From assembly GCA_035471925.1 (NCBI GenBank), contig DATIPO010000151.1:1-64000 (forward strand): a stretch of 64,000 nucleotides of DNA, read 5' to 3'. The stretch's first letter is position 1. Every line of letters begins with the position of its first letter. Source of the DNA: JANQFM01 sp035471925. Lineage in GTDB: Bacteria; Acidobacteriota; UBA6911; RPQK01; DATIPO01. Under the pieces are notes generated by a model. The model saw only the letters and a list, made by a program, of their open reading frames with translations, was not told the DNA's origin and searched no databases. Below, piece after piece: positions 43,918 through 53,140 of this stretch. The position numbers were made by a program, and so were the translations under genes.

Positions 43918-44295
43918 TCAACTCCGCTTCTTCTGAGCCAGGATGCGTCGGGTGCGGGCGTAGCGGACGATGTCTTCGAGACGCTTCAGTTCGGCTTCCA
44001 GCACCTGGCGGCCCAGTTCGCTGATGCCGTAGCAGCGCCAGCGCGAACTGGCCATCTCGTCCTCGGGCTGCTCCTGCGACTCGAAGATCAGATGCTTCCT
44101 ATGCAGGCGCTGCAAGGCTTCGTAGAGCGTCCCGGCCCCCAGGCGGATCTCGCCTGCGGTCCGTTTTTCGACGCTGCGCTTGATGGCATAGCCATGGCAG
44201 TGGCCCTCTTCAGCCAACGCCAGCAGGATATTGAGCGACGATTGAGGCAGCGGAAGATGTTTGGCGACCTTTTCTCTTGAAGATCTCTGAGCCAT
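43918..44295 (-). CDS. PadR family transcriptional regulator
   Basis: 125 residues with a winged-helix PadR domain: SSLNILLALAEEGHCHGYAI, the wing-helix LGAGTLYEALQRLHRKHLI, and the helical tail YGISELGRQVLEAELKRLED. PadR repressors respond to small ligands and often control the membrane protein next to them. Here the downstream ADOP permease is translationally linked, so it is the probable target. ATG 44295 with TGGAGAACAAG upstream is chosen; an upstream in-frame start at 44361 has no supporting site. Confidence 0.87.
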   Translation of the reverse strand: MAQRSSREKVAKHLPLPQSSLNILLALAEEGHCHGYAIKRSVEKRTAGEIRLGAGTLYEALQRLHRKHLIFESQEQPEDEMASSRWRCYGISELGRQVLEAELKRLEDIVRYARTRRILAQKKRS

Positions 44296-44683
44296 CTTGT
44301 TCTCCAGATCCGGTGTCCGTCTCTTTCTTGACGGCCTACCCGAGGGCTGCTTAACAGCCATTGTCGAAAACCGATCATCGAGAAGCGATTATCGGAACCC
44401 GAGCATACTCTACCACAGTTACGGGTCCTGGTCGCCCACGGTTCAATTCTGCCCAAAAAAGTTGGGTCCGGCTCACTTTATGCCTTCCGAGGCCGCCGCC
44501 GGGGTTCTCCCGGCAGCACAAACCGTCCTGCCCTGCAAAACGCCGAAGGCTGAAGGCGATCTGACAATCCTTCGGATATGGCTGTGTCCCGTTTGGCTGT
44601 TACACTGCTTTGCGGGAGGTTGACGAGGAGCGCTGAAGGATACTAGATTGAGCGCTTTATCGAACAACTGAGGAACGAGACTC
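44296..44683. other. Divergent intergenic region before icd
   Basis: 388 bases without a gene. The only supportable signal is a sigma70-like promoter for icd: TTGACG (44620-44625), an 18-base spacer and TAGATT (44644-44649). No riboswitch was seen. Confidence 0.4.
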
Positions 44684-45931
44684 ATGAGCGACAACGAGAA
44701 GCAACTGACGCCCCCCGAATGGGGCGAGAAGATTGGATATTCTGACGGCAAGCTGCAGGTGCCTGACCAACCCATCATTCCCTTTATTGAGGGCGACGGC
44801 ATCGGCGTCGACATCTGGCCCGCCACCCGACGTGTACTGGACGCCGCGGTCGAGCGCGCTTACGGGGGATCGAAGAAGATCGCCTGGGCCGAGATCTATG
44901 CTGGCGAAAAGGCCCAGGAAAAGTACGGCGAGTGGCTTCCCGACGCCACCGTCGATGCCATCCGCGAGTATCGGGTGGCCATCAAAGGGCCGCTGACGAC
45001 TCCCGTGGGAGGCGGCATCCGCAGTCTCAACGTGACCTTGCGCAAGGTGCTCGACCTCTTCGCCTGCGTGCGTCCCTGCCGCTGGATCGAGGGCGTGCCC
45101 TCGCCCGTCAAGGAACCGGGCAAGCTCGACGTCGTGATCTACCGCGAGAACACCGAAGACGTTTACGCCGGCATCGAATGGAAAGAGGGCAGCAAAGAAG
45201 CCGCCGCCCTCATCGGCTACATTGGAGAGCGCTTCAACAAGTCCATCCGCGAGGACTCGGGAATCGGCATCAAGCCCATCTCCATCACCGGAACCAAGCG
45301 CTTGGTGCGTATGGCCATTGAGCACGCCATCGAGCACAACCTTTCCAGTGTGACGCTGGTTCACAAGGGCAACATCATGAAATTCACCGAGGGCGCTTTC
45401 CGCGACTGGGGCTATGAGGTGGCCAGGGACGAGTTCCCAGACCGGTGCATCACCGAGGATGAACTCTGGGACCAGCACGGCGGACAGCGTCCCGAGGGCA
45501 AAGTCGTGGTCAAGGACCGCATCGCCGATGCCATGTTCCAGCAGGTGCTGTTGCGTCCTGACGAATACGACGTCATCGCCTTGCCCAACCTCAACGGCGA
45601 CTATCTGTCGGACGCCTGCGCGGCTCAAGTAGGCGGACTGGGCATGGCTCCCGGCGCCAACAAGAGCAACGACGCCGCCCTGTTCGAAGCCACCCACGGT
45701 ACGGCTCCCAAGTACGCTGGCCAGGACAAGGTGAATCCCGGCTCGCTGATCCTTTCAGGCGTTATGATGCTGGAGCACTTGGGATGGCAGGAGGCGGCCG
45801 ACACGGTCAACGAGGCCATGGCTCAAACCATCTCCCAGAAGCGTGTCACCTACGACCTGGAACGCCAGATGGAAGGGGCCACCAAAGTCAAAACCAGCGA
45901 ATACGCCTCGGCCATCATCGAAAACATGTAG
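44684..45931 (+). CDS. icd: NADP-dependent isocitrate dehydrogenase
   Basis: 415 residues, a homodimeric TCA-cycle enzyme that converts isocitrate to 2-oxoglutarate. The active-site segment GGGIRSLNVTL carries the phosphorylatable Ser114 region, and PRCRW-type binding residues appear in VRPCRWIEGV. The cofactor region HGTAPKYAGQDKVNPGS has the Lys-Tyr pair that indicates NADP rather than NAD. GDYLSDACAAQVGGLG provides the metal Asp residues. TGAGGAAC lies about ten bases before the ATG. The next gene is malate dehydrogenase, separated by repeat copy C. Confidence 0.97.
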   Translation: MSDNEKQLTPPEWGEKIGYSDGKLQVPDQPIIPFIEGDGIGVDIWPATRRVLDAAVERAYGGSKKIAWAEIYAGEKAQEKYGEWLPDATVDAIREYRVAIKGPLTTPVGGGIRSLNVTLRKVLDLFACVRPCRWIEGVPSPVKEPGKLDVVIYRENTEDVYAGIEWKEGSKEAAALIGYIGERFNKSIREDSGIGIKPISITGTKRLVRMAIEHAIEHNLSSVTLVHKGNIMKFTEGAFRDWGYEVARDEFPDRCITEDELWDQHGGQRPEGKVVVKDRIADAMFQQVLLRPDEYDVIALPNLNGDYLSDACAAQVGGLGMAPGANKSNDAALFEATHGTAPKYAGQDKVNPGSLILSGVMMLEHLGWQEAADTVNEAMAQTISQKRVTYDLERQMEGATKVKTSEYASAIIENM

Positions 45932-46410
45932 CCGCGCGGCGACGCATCCGTCAGCAACGAAAATGGCCCCAAACTCAAGTCCGCAGCCAGCAAGGGAAGA
46001 GGCCCAAACTCAAGTCCACAATCAGCGAGGAAGAGGTCGAAATTCAAGTCTGCGACAGGGCGGGACAGCTTGAGAGTAAGTCCGCGATCAGTGCGGAAGA
46101 GGACGAAGGCTAAGTCCGAAGATCTGAGAGGAAAAGGTGGAAAGCCAATTCCTTCACCAGCGAGCGAAACGTCGAAGATCAAGTCCCTGCTCAGCGAGCG
46201 GAAGGTCGAAGATCAAGTCCATGCTCAGCGAGCGGAACGTCGAAAGTCAAGTCCGGGCTCGCTGAAGGCGAGCCATATGCCAGCCCAGGGTAGAGCGAAG
46301 GCGCGAAGCGGCTGAGCGGCACCCTGGGTGCGGAAAGGATTGAGAAAAAACCCTGAAAGGGTGGAATAGCGCTACAGGCGGCCTCGTTGCCACAGCTTAT
46401 TGAGAGTGAC
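45932..46410. other. Intergenic stretch between icd and mdh filled by repeat copy C
   Basis: 479 bases with no gene; almost all is repeat copy C (minus orientation), with the mdh leader in the last 40 bases. Confidence 0.7.
45961..46369 (-). repeat. Dispersed repeat element, copy C, with about nine 34-bp tandem units
   Basis: On the minus strand it starts at about 46369 (GGGTGGAATA on plus), then ACCCTG...AGGGT, then the hairpin core (arms 46284-46291 and 46321-46329), GGCTCGC-N5-GCGAGCC, then tandem units. On the plus strand the AAGTCC box recurs at about 45977, 46012, 46046, 46078, 46112, 46142 (decayed), 46181, 46215 and 46249, a period of 30-35 and mostly 34 bases. The recurrent block is TCAGCGAGCGGAAGGTCGAA. 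The sequence divides further from unit to unit moving away from the core. It lies just upstream of mdh. Confidence 0.85.
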
Positions 46411-47352
46411 ATGAATACGAAAATCACCGTCATCGGAGCCGGACACGTTGGAGCCTCCACGGCTCAACGCCTGGCCGAAAAGCACTTGGGCGACGTGGTA
46501 TTGGTGGACGTCGTGGAGGGCATGCCCCAGGGCAAGGCCCTCGACTTGGCCCAATCAGGTCCGGTAGAGGGCTACGACGCCTGCCTCACCGGCGCCAACT
46601 CCTATGGCGACACGGCCGGTTCGGATGTCGTCGTCATCACCGCCGGCCTGGCCCGCAAGCCGGGAATGAGCCGCGACGACTTACTGCTCAAAAATGCCTC
46701 CATCGTGCACGGAGTGACTGAGAGGGTGGTGCGCTCCTCGCCTGACAGCATCTTAATCATCGTCAGCAATCCGCTGGACGCCATGTGCCACGTCGCGAGG
46801 GCGGCCAGCGGATTCGACCGCCGCCGCGTCATCGGGATGGCCGGAATCCTCGACTCGGCCCGCTTCCGCACCTTTATCGCCCGTGAACTCGACGTTTCGG
46901 TGGAGAGCACCCACGCCTTTGTACTCGGCGGACACGGAGACACCATGGTGCCTTTGCCGCGTTATTCGACTGTGGCCGGCGTCCCCATCACCGAGTTGAT
47001 TCCTGCTGACCGCCTTCAGGCCTTGGTTGAGCGCACCCGTAATGGGGGCGCCGAAATCGTCAAGCTGCTCAAGAGCGGAAGCGCTTACTATGCCCCCTCG
47101 GCCGCCGCCGTGGAGATGGTCGAATCGATCCTGCTCGACCGCAAGAAGATCCTGCCTTGCGCCGTCTACTTGGAGGGCGAATACTCGGTCAGCGGCCTCT
47201 TCCTGGGCGTCCCCGTCAAGCTGGGCCGCGGGGGCCTGGAAGAAATCTTCCAGATCAACCTCACCACCGACGAGAAGTCCGACCTGCAGCGCTCGGCTTC
47301 CGCCGTCCAAGAACTCGTCGACGTCCTGCGCAACAACGGCTACCGGGCCTAG
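46411..47352 (+). CDS. mdh: Malate dehydrogenase (LDH-like type)
   Basis: 313 residues, interconverting malate and oxaloacetate with NAD. The NAD-binding fold KITVIGAGHVGASTA, the substrate loop GLARKPGMSRDDLL, the catalytic HGDTMVPL His and VSNPLDAM match the LDH-like malate dehydrogenases. The mobile-loop Arg-Lys-Pro-Gly-Met-Ser-Arg order points to malate rather than lactate. ATG 46411 has GAGAGTGAC upstream. It lies downstream of icd on the same strand, but repeat C separates them, so independent transcription is likely. Confidence 0.95.
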   Translation: MNTKITVIGAGHVGASTAQRLAEKHLGDVVLVDVVEGMPQGKALDLAQSGPVEGYDACLTGANSYGDTAGSDVVVITAGLARKPGMSRDDLLLKNASIVHGVTERVVRSSPDSILIIVSNPLDAMCHVARAASGFDRRRVIGMAGILDSARFRTFIARELDVSVESTHAFVLGGHGDTMVPLPRYSTVAGVPITELIPADRLQALVERTRNGGAEIVKLLKSGSAYYAPSAAAVEMVESILLDRKKILPCAVYLEGEYSVSGLFLGVPVKLGRGGLEEIFQINLTTDEKSDLQRSASAVQELVDVLRNNGYRA

Positions 47353-47521
47353 CCCGCCGAAGGCCCGAGGTCCCTTTGAGGCATCGGCGCGATGGGGGAT
47401 TCTTCAGCGTTGATGGCCTTCGGGTTTCTTGGCTTCCGCATAATCTTCCCAGGGGGAACCGGTCGCGCTGACTCTGCGAAGGGCGTATGATGCCACACGT
47501 TGGAATAAGGAGAAGCAAGAT

Positions 47522-49195
47522 ATGGGAAAGGCCTTCAGAACGCTCGTTACTTTCGTGTTCCTGATGGGGCCGGCCCTGGCGCAGAGGGATTTGGGGGTGC
47601 GGCCTACGGACTCGGGTGGGCCGCTCTCGCCTGACCAGGCGGCTTATGATGTCCGGCATTATGGGCTGGCGCTGAGAGTCGATCCTGAAGAAAAGACGAT
47701 TCGGGGTGCGCTGACGGTGACGGCCGATATCGTGCATCCGGTGCCGCGGCTGGTGCTTGATCTCGACGATCCGCTTGAAGTTGAGGCCGTCGCGCTGTTG
47801 ACCGAAGGGGGAGAAGAGGCGCTGGCATTCAGCCGTCCGCCCGGGCAACTCTGGATCGACTTCCCGCTGACCCGCCAGCCTGGCGATCAAGTGAGGGTGC
47901 GCATTGAATACGGAGGTCGGCCGCGGGTGGCCCCGCGTCCGCCTTGGGTCGGCGGTTTCGTCTGGTCGCAGACCTCCGACGGACGGCCCTGGGTGGGTGT
48001 GGCCTGCCAGCAAGACGGTGCCGATCTTTGGTGGCCGGTCAAGGACCATCCCTCCGACGAACCCGACAACATGGACTTGCGTTTCACCGTCCCGGCGGGT
48101 CTGGAGGTGGCCTCCAACGGAGTCCTGAGGAGCGTCGAGGAGGCAGAGGAGGGCTGGCGAACCTTCCACTGGCACATCGCCAATCCCATCAACGTCTACA
48201 ACGTGACCCTCAATCTGGCTCCCTACCGCACTATCACCGAAACCTATCAAAGCCTGGGCGGGGAGAAGGTGCCCATGACCTACTGGGTGCTTCCCGAACA
48301 CTACGACAAGGGCCCTTGGCTGATGGGGGAAATGCGCAAGCACCTGCGTTTTCTGGAGGAGAATCTGGGTCCCTACCCCTTCCGGTCCGAGAAGTACGGC
48401 GTGGCCGAGACGCCTTACCTGGGCATGGAGCACCAGACCATCATCGCCTATGGAAGCGACTACTCCACCAATGCCTATGGCTTTGACTGGCTCCATTTCC
48501 ATGAGCTGGGACATGAGTGGTGGGGCAATTTGGTCACCGTCCCCGACTGGAACGATTTCTGGATTCACGAGGGACTGTGCTCCTACATGGAAGCCCTTTA
48601 TGCCGAAGAACTGGGCGGACGCGAGGCTCTCACCCGCTGGATGAAAGGCATTCGTCCCCGCCTGCGCAACCTTCAGCCGGTCGCCCCCCGGGAGCCGCAG
48701 ACCACCATCCAGAAGTACTTCGTGCCGCCCGACTACACATCCAGCGACGGGGACGTCAACTTCAAAGGAAGCTGGATCGCCCATTCGCTGCGCTGGGCGG
48801 TCGGCGACGACGAGGTCTTCTTTCAGATCTTGCGGCGTTTGGCCTATCCCGACCCCCGAATGGAGGAATGGACCGATGGCCGCCAGACTCACTTCAAGAC
48901 CACATCGGACGTCCGCCGCATCGCTGAAGGCCTCTCGGGGAAAGACATGAAGTGGTTTTTCGACGTTTACCTGCGCCAGCCCAAGCTTCCCGCGCTCACC
49001 CATCGCCGGGACGGCGACCGCCTCTCCCTCAGTTGGGACGTCCCCGGCGATTTGCCCTTCCCGATGCCGGTCGAGCTCAGGATCAGCGGCGAGACCCAAC
49101 GCGTCGACATGCCCGACGGACGCGCTCAGGTGGACCTCCCCCAAGACGCCGAACTGGAAATCGATCCCAACCTCTGGCTGCTGCGCGAGCAGTAG
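47522..49195 (+). CDS. M1 family zinc aminopeptidase-like protein
   Basis: 557 residues with a signal peptide (LVTFVFLMGPALAQ), so it acts outside the cytoplasm. It has an N-terminal beta domain, then the M1 catalytic domain with H327ELGH331EWWGN and Glu350 (FWIHEGLCSYME) as the zinc site. The usual GAMEN substrate motif appears as GMEHQT, with His for Asn, which might alter aminopeptidase action. The N-terminal segment (GGFVWSQTSDGRPWVGV, WWPVKDHPSDEPDN) is characteristic of the family. The ribosome-binding site is AAGGAGAAG. It is transcribed alone. Confidence 0.9.
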   Translation: MGKAFRTLVTFVFLMGPALAQRDLGVRPTDSGGPLSPDQAAYDVRHYGLALRVDPEEKTIRGALTVTADIVHPVPRLVLDLDDPLEVEAVALLTEGGEEALAFSRPPGQLWIDFPLTRQPGDQVRVRIEYGGRPRVAPRPPWVGGFVWSQTSDGRPWVGVACQQDGADLWWPVKDHPSDEPDNMDLRFTVPAGLEVASNGVLRSVEEAEEGWRTFHWHIANPINVYNVTLNLAPYRTITETYQSLGGEKVPMTYWVLPEHYDKGPWLMGEMRKHLRFLEENLGPYPFRSEKYGVAETPYLGMEHQTIIAYGSDYSTNAYGFDWLHFHELGHEWWGNLVTVPDWNDFWIHEGLCSYMEALYAEELGGREALTRWMKGIRPRLRNLQPVAPREPQTTIQKYFVPPDYTSSDGDVNFKGSWIAHSLRWAVGDDEVFFQILRRLAYPDPRMEEWTDGRQTHFKTTSDVRRIAEGLSGKDMKWFFDVYLRQPKLPALTHRRDGDRLSLSWDVPGDLPFPMPVELRISGETQRVDMPDGRAQVDLPQDAELEIDPNLWLLREQ

Positions 49196-49296
49196 ATACG
49201 CGGCGGTTGCGCAGGGCGGCGGACGCTTATCTGTGATGGTGATCACTCATTAAGAGGAAATTTCGCCTCAAATGGTGTAAAGTGTTGGGGCGAGCC

Positions 49297-49584
49297 ATGC
49301 GGATACCAGGATTAGACATATCGGCCCATACGATCGCCGATCTTTACACTTCTCAGGCGCAGCAGCCCCATCGGGTCGCGCGTCCGCGGGTGGAGAAGAT
49401 CGACAAACTTGAGGGCCGCAACGAACTCAAGACACGGCGCCGTTCCCTGTCGCCTGGGTCCCATTCCGGCTCCACCCCAGGCGGATCCCGCCCGACGATT
49501 CGGCGCTTTGAAACCTACGATCTCAAAGCCCATTCCGCCGATGTTCCGGTTCCACCGGGCCAAATCTTCGACATCCGCGTGTAG
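49297..49584 (+). CDS. Small protein, unrecognised
   Basis: 95 residues from ATG 49297 (in-frame GTG at 49282 possible). The N-terminus MRIPGLDISAHTIADLYTSQ is helical. The middle is basic and Ser/Gly-rich (KTRRRSLSPGSHSGSTPGG), and the end is strand-like (FETYDLKAHSADVPVPPGQI). No family is recognised and the ribosome-binding site is weak, so the gene is not certain. The open frame on the other strand covering it is less protein-like. Confidence 0.4.
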   Translation: MRIPGLDISAHTIADLYTSQAQQPHRVARPRVEKIDKLEGRNELKTRRRSLSPGSHSGSTPGGSRPTIRRFETYDLKAHSADVPVPPGQIFDIRV

Positions 49585-49674
49585 CCCCCCCGCCAGCCTA
49601 ATCCCAATCAGTTCCCCCCAAGGAGAGCGACCGGTTGGAACGAAAAGTGACGTCACTCGTAGTAAACGGGGGAA

Positions 49675-51099
49675 ATGCTAGAATCGAGAGGCATGAAAGC
49701 AAGCGGGCGGGCGGTCGGGCATTCCGGGCAGAGATTGAAACGGTCGCTGGGAGCGTGGGCGGCGGGTGCCTTCGTCGTCACCAACATGATCGGGACGGGC
49801 ATCTTCACCATTCCCGCCTTCGTACGCTGGCAAACCGGAAGCGGACTCTCGGCGCTGGGCGTTTGGGCGGCGGGAGCCCTGCTGGCCCTGTGCGGAGCCT
49901 TCTGCTACGCCGAACTGGCCACACGCATGCCTCGTGTCGGCGGAGAATACCACTATCTCACCCGAATTTACGGTCCTGTCTGGGGATTCTTGAGCGGCTG
50001 GATCTCGTTCCTGGTAGGCTTTTCCGCGGCCGTGGCCGCCGCCTCCATCGGAGCTGGAGCCTACATCCTGGCCTTCTTCGACCTTGATCCCGGCTATGTG
50101 CTCATTCCGGGGACGGGCATCACCCAAGTGGCCCTGCTGGCCTCTCTGATCGTGCTGCTGCTAGGGCTCGTCCACTCGGCGGGGATGCGTCCCGGCGGAC
50201 GCCTGCAGAGCGCCCTGGCCGGACTCACTCTGGGCGCCATAGTGCTGCTGGTCGTTGCCGGCCTGGGCAGCGGACGCGGCGACTGGACCGACATCACCGC
50301 CTCCACCGCCGCCAACGGAAGCTGGTGGGTGGCCCTGATCCAGGTCAGCTTCGCCTACTCGGGGTGGAACGCGGCCGCCTACCTGGCCGGAGAGGTTCAC
50401 CGTCCTTCGCGCACCCTGCCGCGGGCGCTGCTGGGCGGGACGTTGGTAGTGGGCGCCGCCTACCTGGCTCTCAACATCCTCTTTCTTTACGCTTTGCCCG
50501 AGGGTTCCTGGCACCGCAACATCGCCGTGGGTCAAGAGGCGGCTCAAGCCCTCTTCGGATCGCTGGGGGGAGACGCCATCACGGCCCTCATCATTCTGGC
50601 CATCCTGGGATCGATCAGCGCCATGACCGCCGCCGGGCCCCGCGTCTACTACGCTATGGCACGCGACGGACTGGCCCCCGCCTTCTTCGGACGCCTCAGC
50701 TCCCGCAGCGCTCCCGCAGCCGCCATCCTCTCGCAAAGCGTTGTGGCCGCCTGTCTGGCCCTGACCGGAGCCTTTGAGAGCCTGCTCATTTACATCGGAT
50801 CGGTGCTGCTGCTCTTCAACGCCTTGGCCATCGCCGGCGTCTTCGTGGTCCGACGGCGCTTTCCCGAAGTCAAGCCGGCTTTCTCGGTGCCGGGATACCC
50901 GCTGACGCCCCTCCTTTTTTTGGCGGTCGTATTGGTTTCCTGGGGCCGCGCCCTCATCGACGAGCCGGTTCCCACCGGTTTGGCCCTGCTCACGCTGGTT
51001 GTGGGCGTGCTTTTCTACTTCGTGGGCATCAAGCGCCGATGGATCACCTACTCGCCGCCTGATGAGTCCGAAACCCGCACCGAAGCCGAGGCCGCCTAG
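49675..51099 (+). CDS. APC superfamily amino-acid permease
   Basis: 474 residues with about 12 membrane helices. It has the APC signature in helix 1 (NMIGTGIFTIPAFV), GGEYHYLTRIYGPVWGFLSGW in the second segment, and SFAYSGWNAAAYLAGEVHRP in helix 6-7. It would import amino acids or amines with protons; substrate unknown. Start ATG 49675, or ATG 49693 after CGAGAGG. It is not obviously linked to neighbouring genes. Confidence 0.87.
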   Translation: MLESRGMKASGRAVGHSGQRLKRSLGAWAAGAFVVTNMIGTGIFTIPAFVRWQTGSGLSALGVWAAGALLALCGAFCYAELATRMPRVGGEYHYLTRIYGPVWGFLSGWISFLVGFSAAVAAASIGAGAYILAFFDLDPGYVLIPGTGITQVALLASLIVLLLGLVHSAGMRPGGRLQSALAGLTLGAIVLLVVAGLGSGRGDWTDITASTAANGSWWVALIQVSFAYSGWNAAAYLAGEVHRPSRTLPRALLGGTLVVGAAYLALNILFLYALPEGSWHRNIAVGQEAAQALFGSLGGDAITALIILAILGSISAMTAAGPRVYYAMARDGLAPAFFGRLSSRSAPAAAILSQSVVAACLALTGAFESLLIYIGSVLLLFNALAIAGVFVVRRRFPEVKPAFSVPGYPLTPLLFLAVVLVSWGRALIDEPVPTGLALLTLVVGVLFYFVGIKRRWITYSPPDESETRTEAEAA

Positions 51100-51305
51100 G
51101 GCCGCCCGTCCGTGGCACCGCCAGGCCGAACCTCCCTAGCGTCTGCGAGGCCAGGGCTATTCCATCCCATGCCGCCGGCCAAAGAGGCCTTCCAATGAAT
51201 AGATTCTCGTGAAGGGTCGTACTCGGCTTTGAAGTGGCGTACAATTCGATAGCTGAACCGAAACTCTTGGGGGAGACGCCTTCCCCGATACCGACCTTCG
51301 AGCCA

Positions 51306-51845
51306 ATGGCGACAGAAGCAGCAGACGCGGATCTCTTGCGGCAGGTGCGTGACGGGCGCACCGATGCCTACACCCAGATCTTCAAGCGTCACCGCGACCA
51401 CGCCTTCGGACTGGCCTATTACTACACCAAGAACAAGGAAGACGCCCTCGACGTCGTTCAGGACGCCTTCATCAAGGCCTATCAGAATCTCAGCAAATTT
51501 GACTTCAAGCGCGAGTTCGGCCCTTGGCTGCTGACCATCGTCCGCAACCAGGCCATCGATCATCTGCGCAAGCGCAACCGCCGCAAGGCTTATGACTTGC
51601 CCGAAGTGCTTCCGGACCGGGGCGCCCAGCGCCGCACCGAGCGCGGATTGTTGCGCATGGAGATCAGAAGGGCCCTGGACAAGCTGCCTCCCGAGCAGCG
51701 CGAGATCATCTACCTCAAAGACTATCAAGGACACAGTTACGCCGAAATCGCGGAAATCCAGGCGATCCCGCTGGGGACCGTCATGTCGCGCCTTCACCAC
51801 GCGCGCAAGAAACTGATCCATTACTTGGACGACAGCGATGCTTAG
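51306..51845 (+). CDS. ECF-type RNA polymerase sigma factor
   Basis: 179 residues with sigma region 2 (RHRDHAFGLAYYYTKNKEDALDV, DAFIKAYQNLSKF) and region 4 (LDKLPPEQREIIYLKDYQG, SYAEIAEIQAIPLGTVMSRL). There is no region 3, as in ECF sigmas. It directs transcription of a dedicated stress or envelope regulon. An upstream in-frame GTG at 51234 is possible. It overlaps the membrane anti-sigma gene by eight bases. Confidence 0.9.
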   Translation: MATEAADADLLRQVRDGRTDAYTQIFKRHRDHAFGLAYYYTKNKEDALDVVQDAFIKAYQNLSKFDFKREFGPWLLTIVRNQAIDHLRKRNRRKAYDLPEVLPDRGAQRRTERGLLRMEIRRALDKLPPEQREIIYLKDYQGHSYAEIAEIQAIPLGTVMSRLHHARKKLIHYLDDSDA

Positions 51846-52284
51846 TCACGAAGAGAAAGAAATCTACCTGTCGGGATACCTTGACGGCGAGTTGCCTCAG
51901 CAGCAGCGCCAAGAGGTGGAGGCCATGCTGGAGGCCGATCCCGACATGCGCCAACTCTATGAAAAAATGCGCGAAATCAAGGGCGAGGTCCGCCACGCCG
52001 CGGCTATGACCATCGAAATGCCCACCGGCGAAGACTGGGCCGACGTCCAGAATAATCTGCTGGGGCGCGCCAGCCGCCGCATGGGAGGCCTCATCCTGGC
52101 TGTCTGGCTGCTGATGGTCACTCTCTATGGACTTTATTGGTACGCCTTCCAGACTCAGGATTCGCTGATCGAAAAGGTCGTGGTCTTCGGGCTGATCAGC
52201 GGACTGGGGCTGCTCTTCTTCTCGGTCCTCTCGGAGCGCATCAAAGAAAGCCGCACCGACCGCTACAAAGGAGTGCACCGATGA
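51838..52284 (+). CDS. Membrane anti-sigma factor
   Basis: 148 residues. The N-terminal zinc-finger-like anti-sigma region (SGYLDGELPQQQRQEVEAML) lacks the Cys/His pairs of the ZAS type, and two membrane helices follow (ILAVWLLMVTLYGLYW, VVFGLISGLGLLFFSVL). It would hold the ECF sigma factor at the membrane. It is coupled to the sigma gene upstream and to the YbjQ-like gene downstream by overlaps. Confidence 0.8.
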   Translation: MLSHEEKEIYLSGYLDGELPQQQRQEVEAMLEADPDMRQLYEKMREIKGEVRHAAAMTIEMPTGEDWADVQNNLLGRASRRMGGLILAVWLLMVTLYGLYWYAFQTQDSLIEKVVVFGLISGLGLLFFSVLSERIKESRTDRYKGVHR

Positions 52285-52604
52285 TTCTCGCCACCACCGA
52301 CACTCTCAGGGACCGGGAAATCGTCAGGACCGTCGGCTTGGTGCGGGGCAACTCGGTGCGTGCACGCCACCTGGGCAAGGACGTCCTGGCCTGGATGCGC
52401 AACATCGTGGGCGGGGAGGTTCACGAGTACGTCAAGCTTACGGCTGAAGCCCGCGAACAGGCCCTCGACCGCATGGTGGAGGAAGCTGAGCGCCTGGGAG
52501 CCAACGCCGTCTTGGCCGTGCGCTTCTCGACCTCCTCGGTCATGGGTGCCGCAGCCGAAATGGTGGCCTACGGCACAGCCGTAATCGTCAAAGAGCGCGA
52601 CTAG
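52281..52604 (+). CDS. YbjQ/UPF0145 family protein
   Basis: 107 residues of the UPF0145 family: MILATTDTLRDREIVRTVGL, VRGNSVRARHLGKDVLAWMR, LGANAVLAVRFSTSSVMGAA and YGTAVIV. The role is unknown; it forms a pentameric heavy-metal-binding-like fold in homologues. The ATG overlaps the anti-sigma stop, so it is the third gene of the sigma operon and may be a target or partner of that control system. Confidence 0.85.
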   Translation: MILATTDTLRDREIVRTVGLVRGNSVRARHLGKDVLAWMRNIVGGEVHEYVKLTAEAREQALDRMVEEAERLGANAVLAVRFSTSSVMGAAAEMVAYGTAVIVKERD

Positions 52605-53140
52605 CGCAGTGTCAACATCGTCAAGGAAACAACTGAGGCAGCAGGTCAGAGCTTCAAGCTTGCCCTGATGTTGATACACGCCTTCAGCGGTGTCGCTAGA
52701 GTCCGCAACATCACATTTTCGAAAACCCGTTATTCCACCCTTTCAGGGTTTTTTTAGGGGTTCTTGCCTTACCCAGGGTGCCGCTCGGACGCTCCGCGCC
52801 CGCGCTCTACCCTGGGCTGGCATATGGCTCGCTTTCAGCGAGCAACGGACTCGCCTTCCAGGCATATGCCCGCTTTCAGCGAGCAACGGACTCGCCTTCC
52901 AGGCATATGCCCGCTTTCTGCGATGCGGACTTGCCTTTCAGCCATATGCCCGCTTTCAGCGATGCGGACTTGCCTTTCAGCCATGAGGCTCGCTTTCAGC
53001 GATGCGGACTTGCCTTTCAGCCATGGGGCTCGCTTTCAGCGATGCGGACTTGCCTTTCAGCCATGGGGCTTGCTTTCGGCGATGCGGACTTGCCTTGGAA
53101 GGGCGGTGTCGAGGCTGCGGGGGAGCGGCACACAGTTGGC
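52605..53140. other. Intergenic stretch between sigma operon and murQ filled by repeat copy D
   Basis: 536 bases with no gene; bases 52605-52729 show nothing specific, and 52730-53100 is repeat copy D. It lies between the ends of two convergent operons. Confidence 0.7.
52730..53100 (+). repeat. Dispersed repeat element, copy D, with seven 39-42-bp tandem units
   Basis: It starts with TTATTCCACCC and CAGGGTT, then the hairpin core (ACCCAGGGT 52771-52779 and ACCCTGGG 52809-52816), then units beginning at about 52821, 52863, 52904, 52943, 52982, 53022 and 53062. Each has GCTTTCAGCGAG or GCTTTCAGCGATG, CGGACTTG (or CGGACTCG) and CCTTTCAG. Units near the core are 41-42 bases and keep GCGAGC; later ones are 39-40 and carry GCGATGCG instead. 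The element follows the sigma operon on the same strand. Confidence 0.88.

Noticed and set aside
49675..51099. Link of the amino-acid permease with the preceding small protein as an operon
   Set aside because: Ninety bases separate them and the small gene itself is uncertain.
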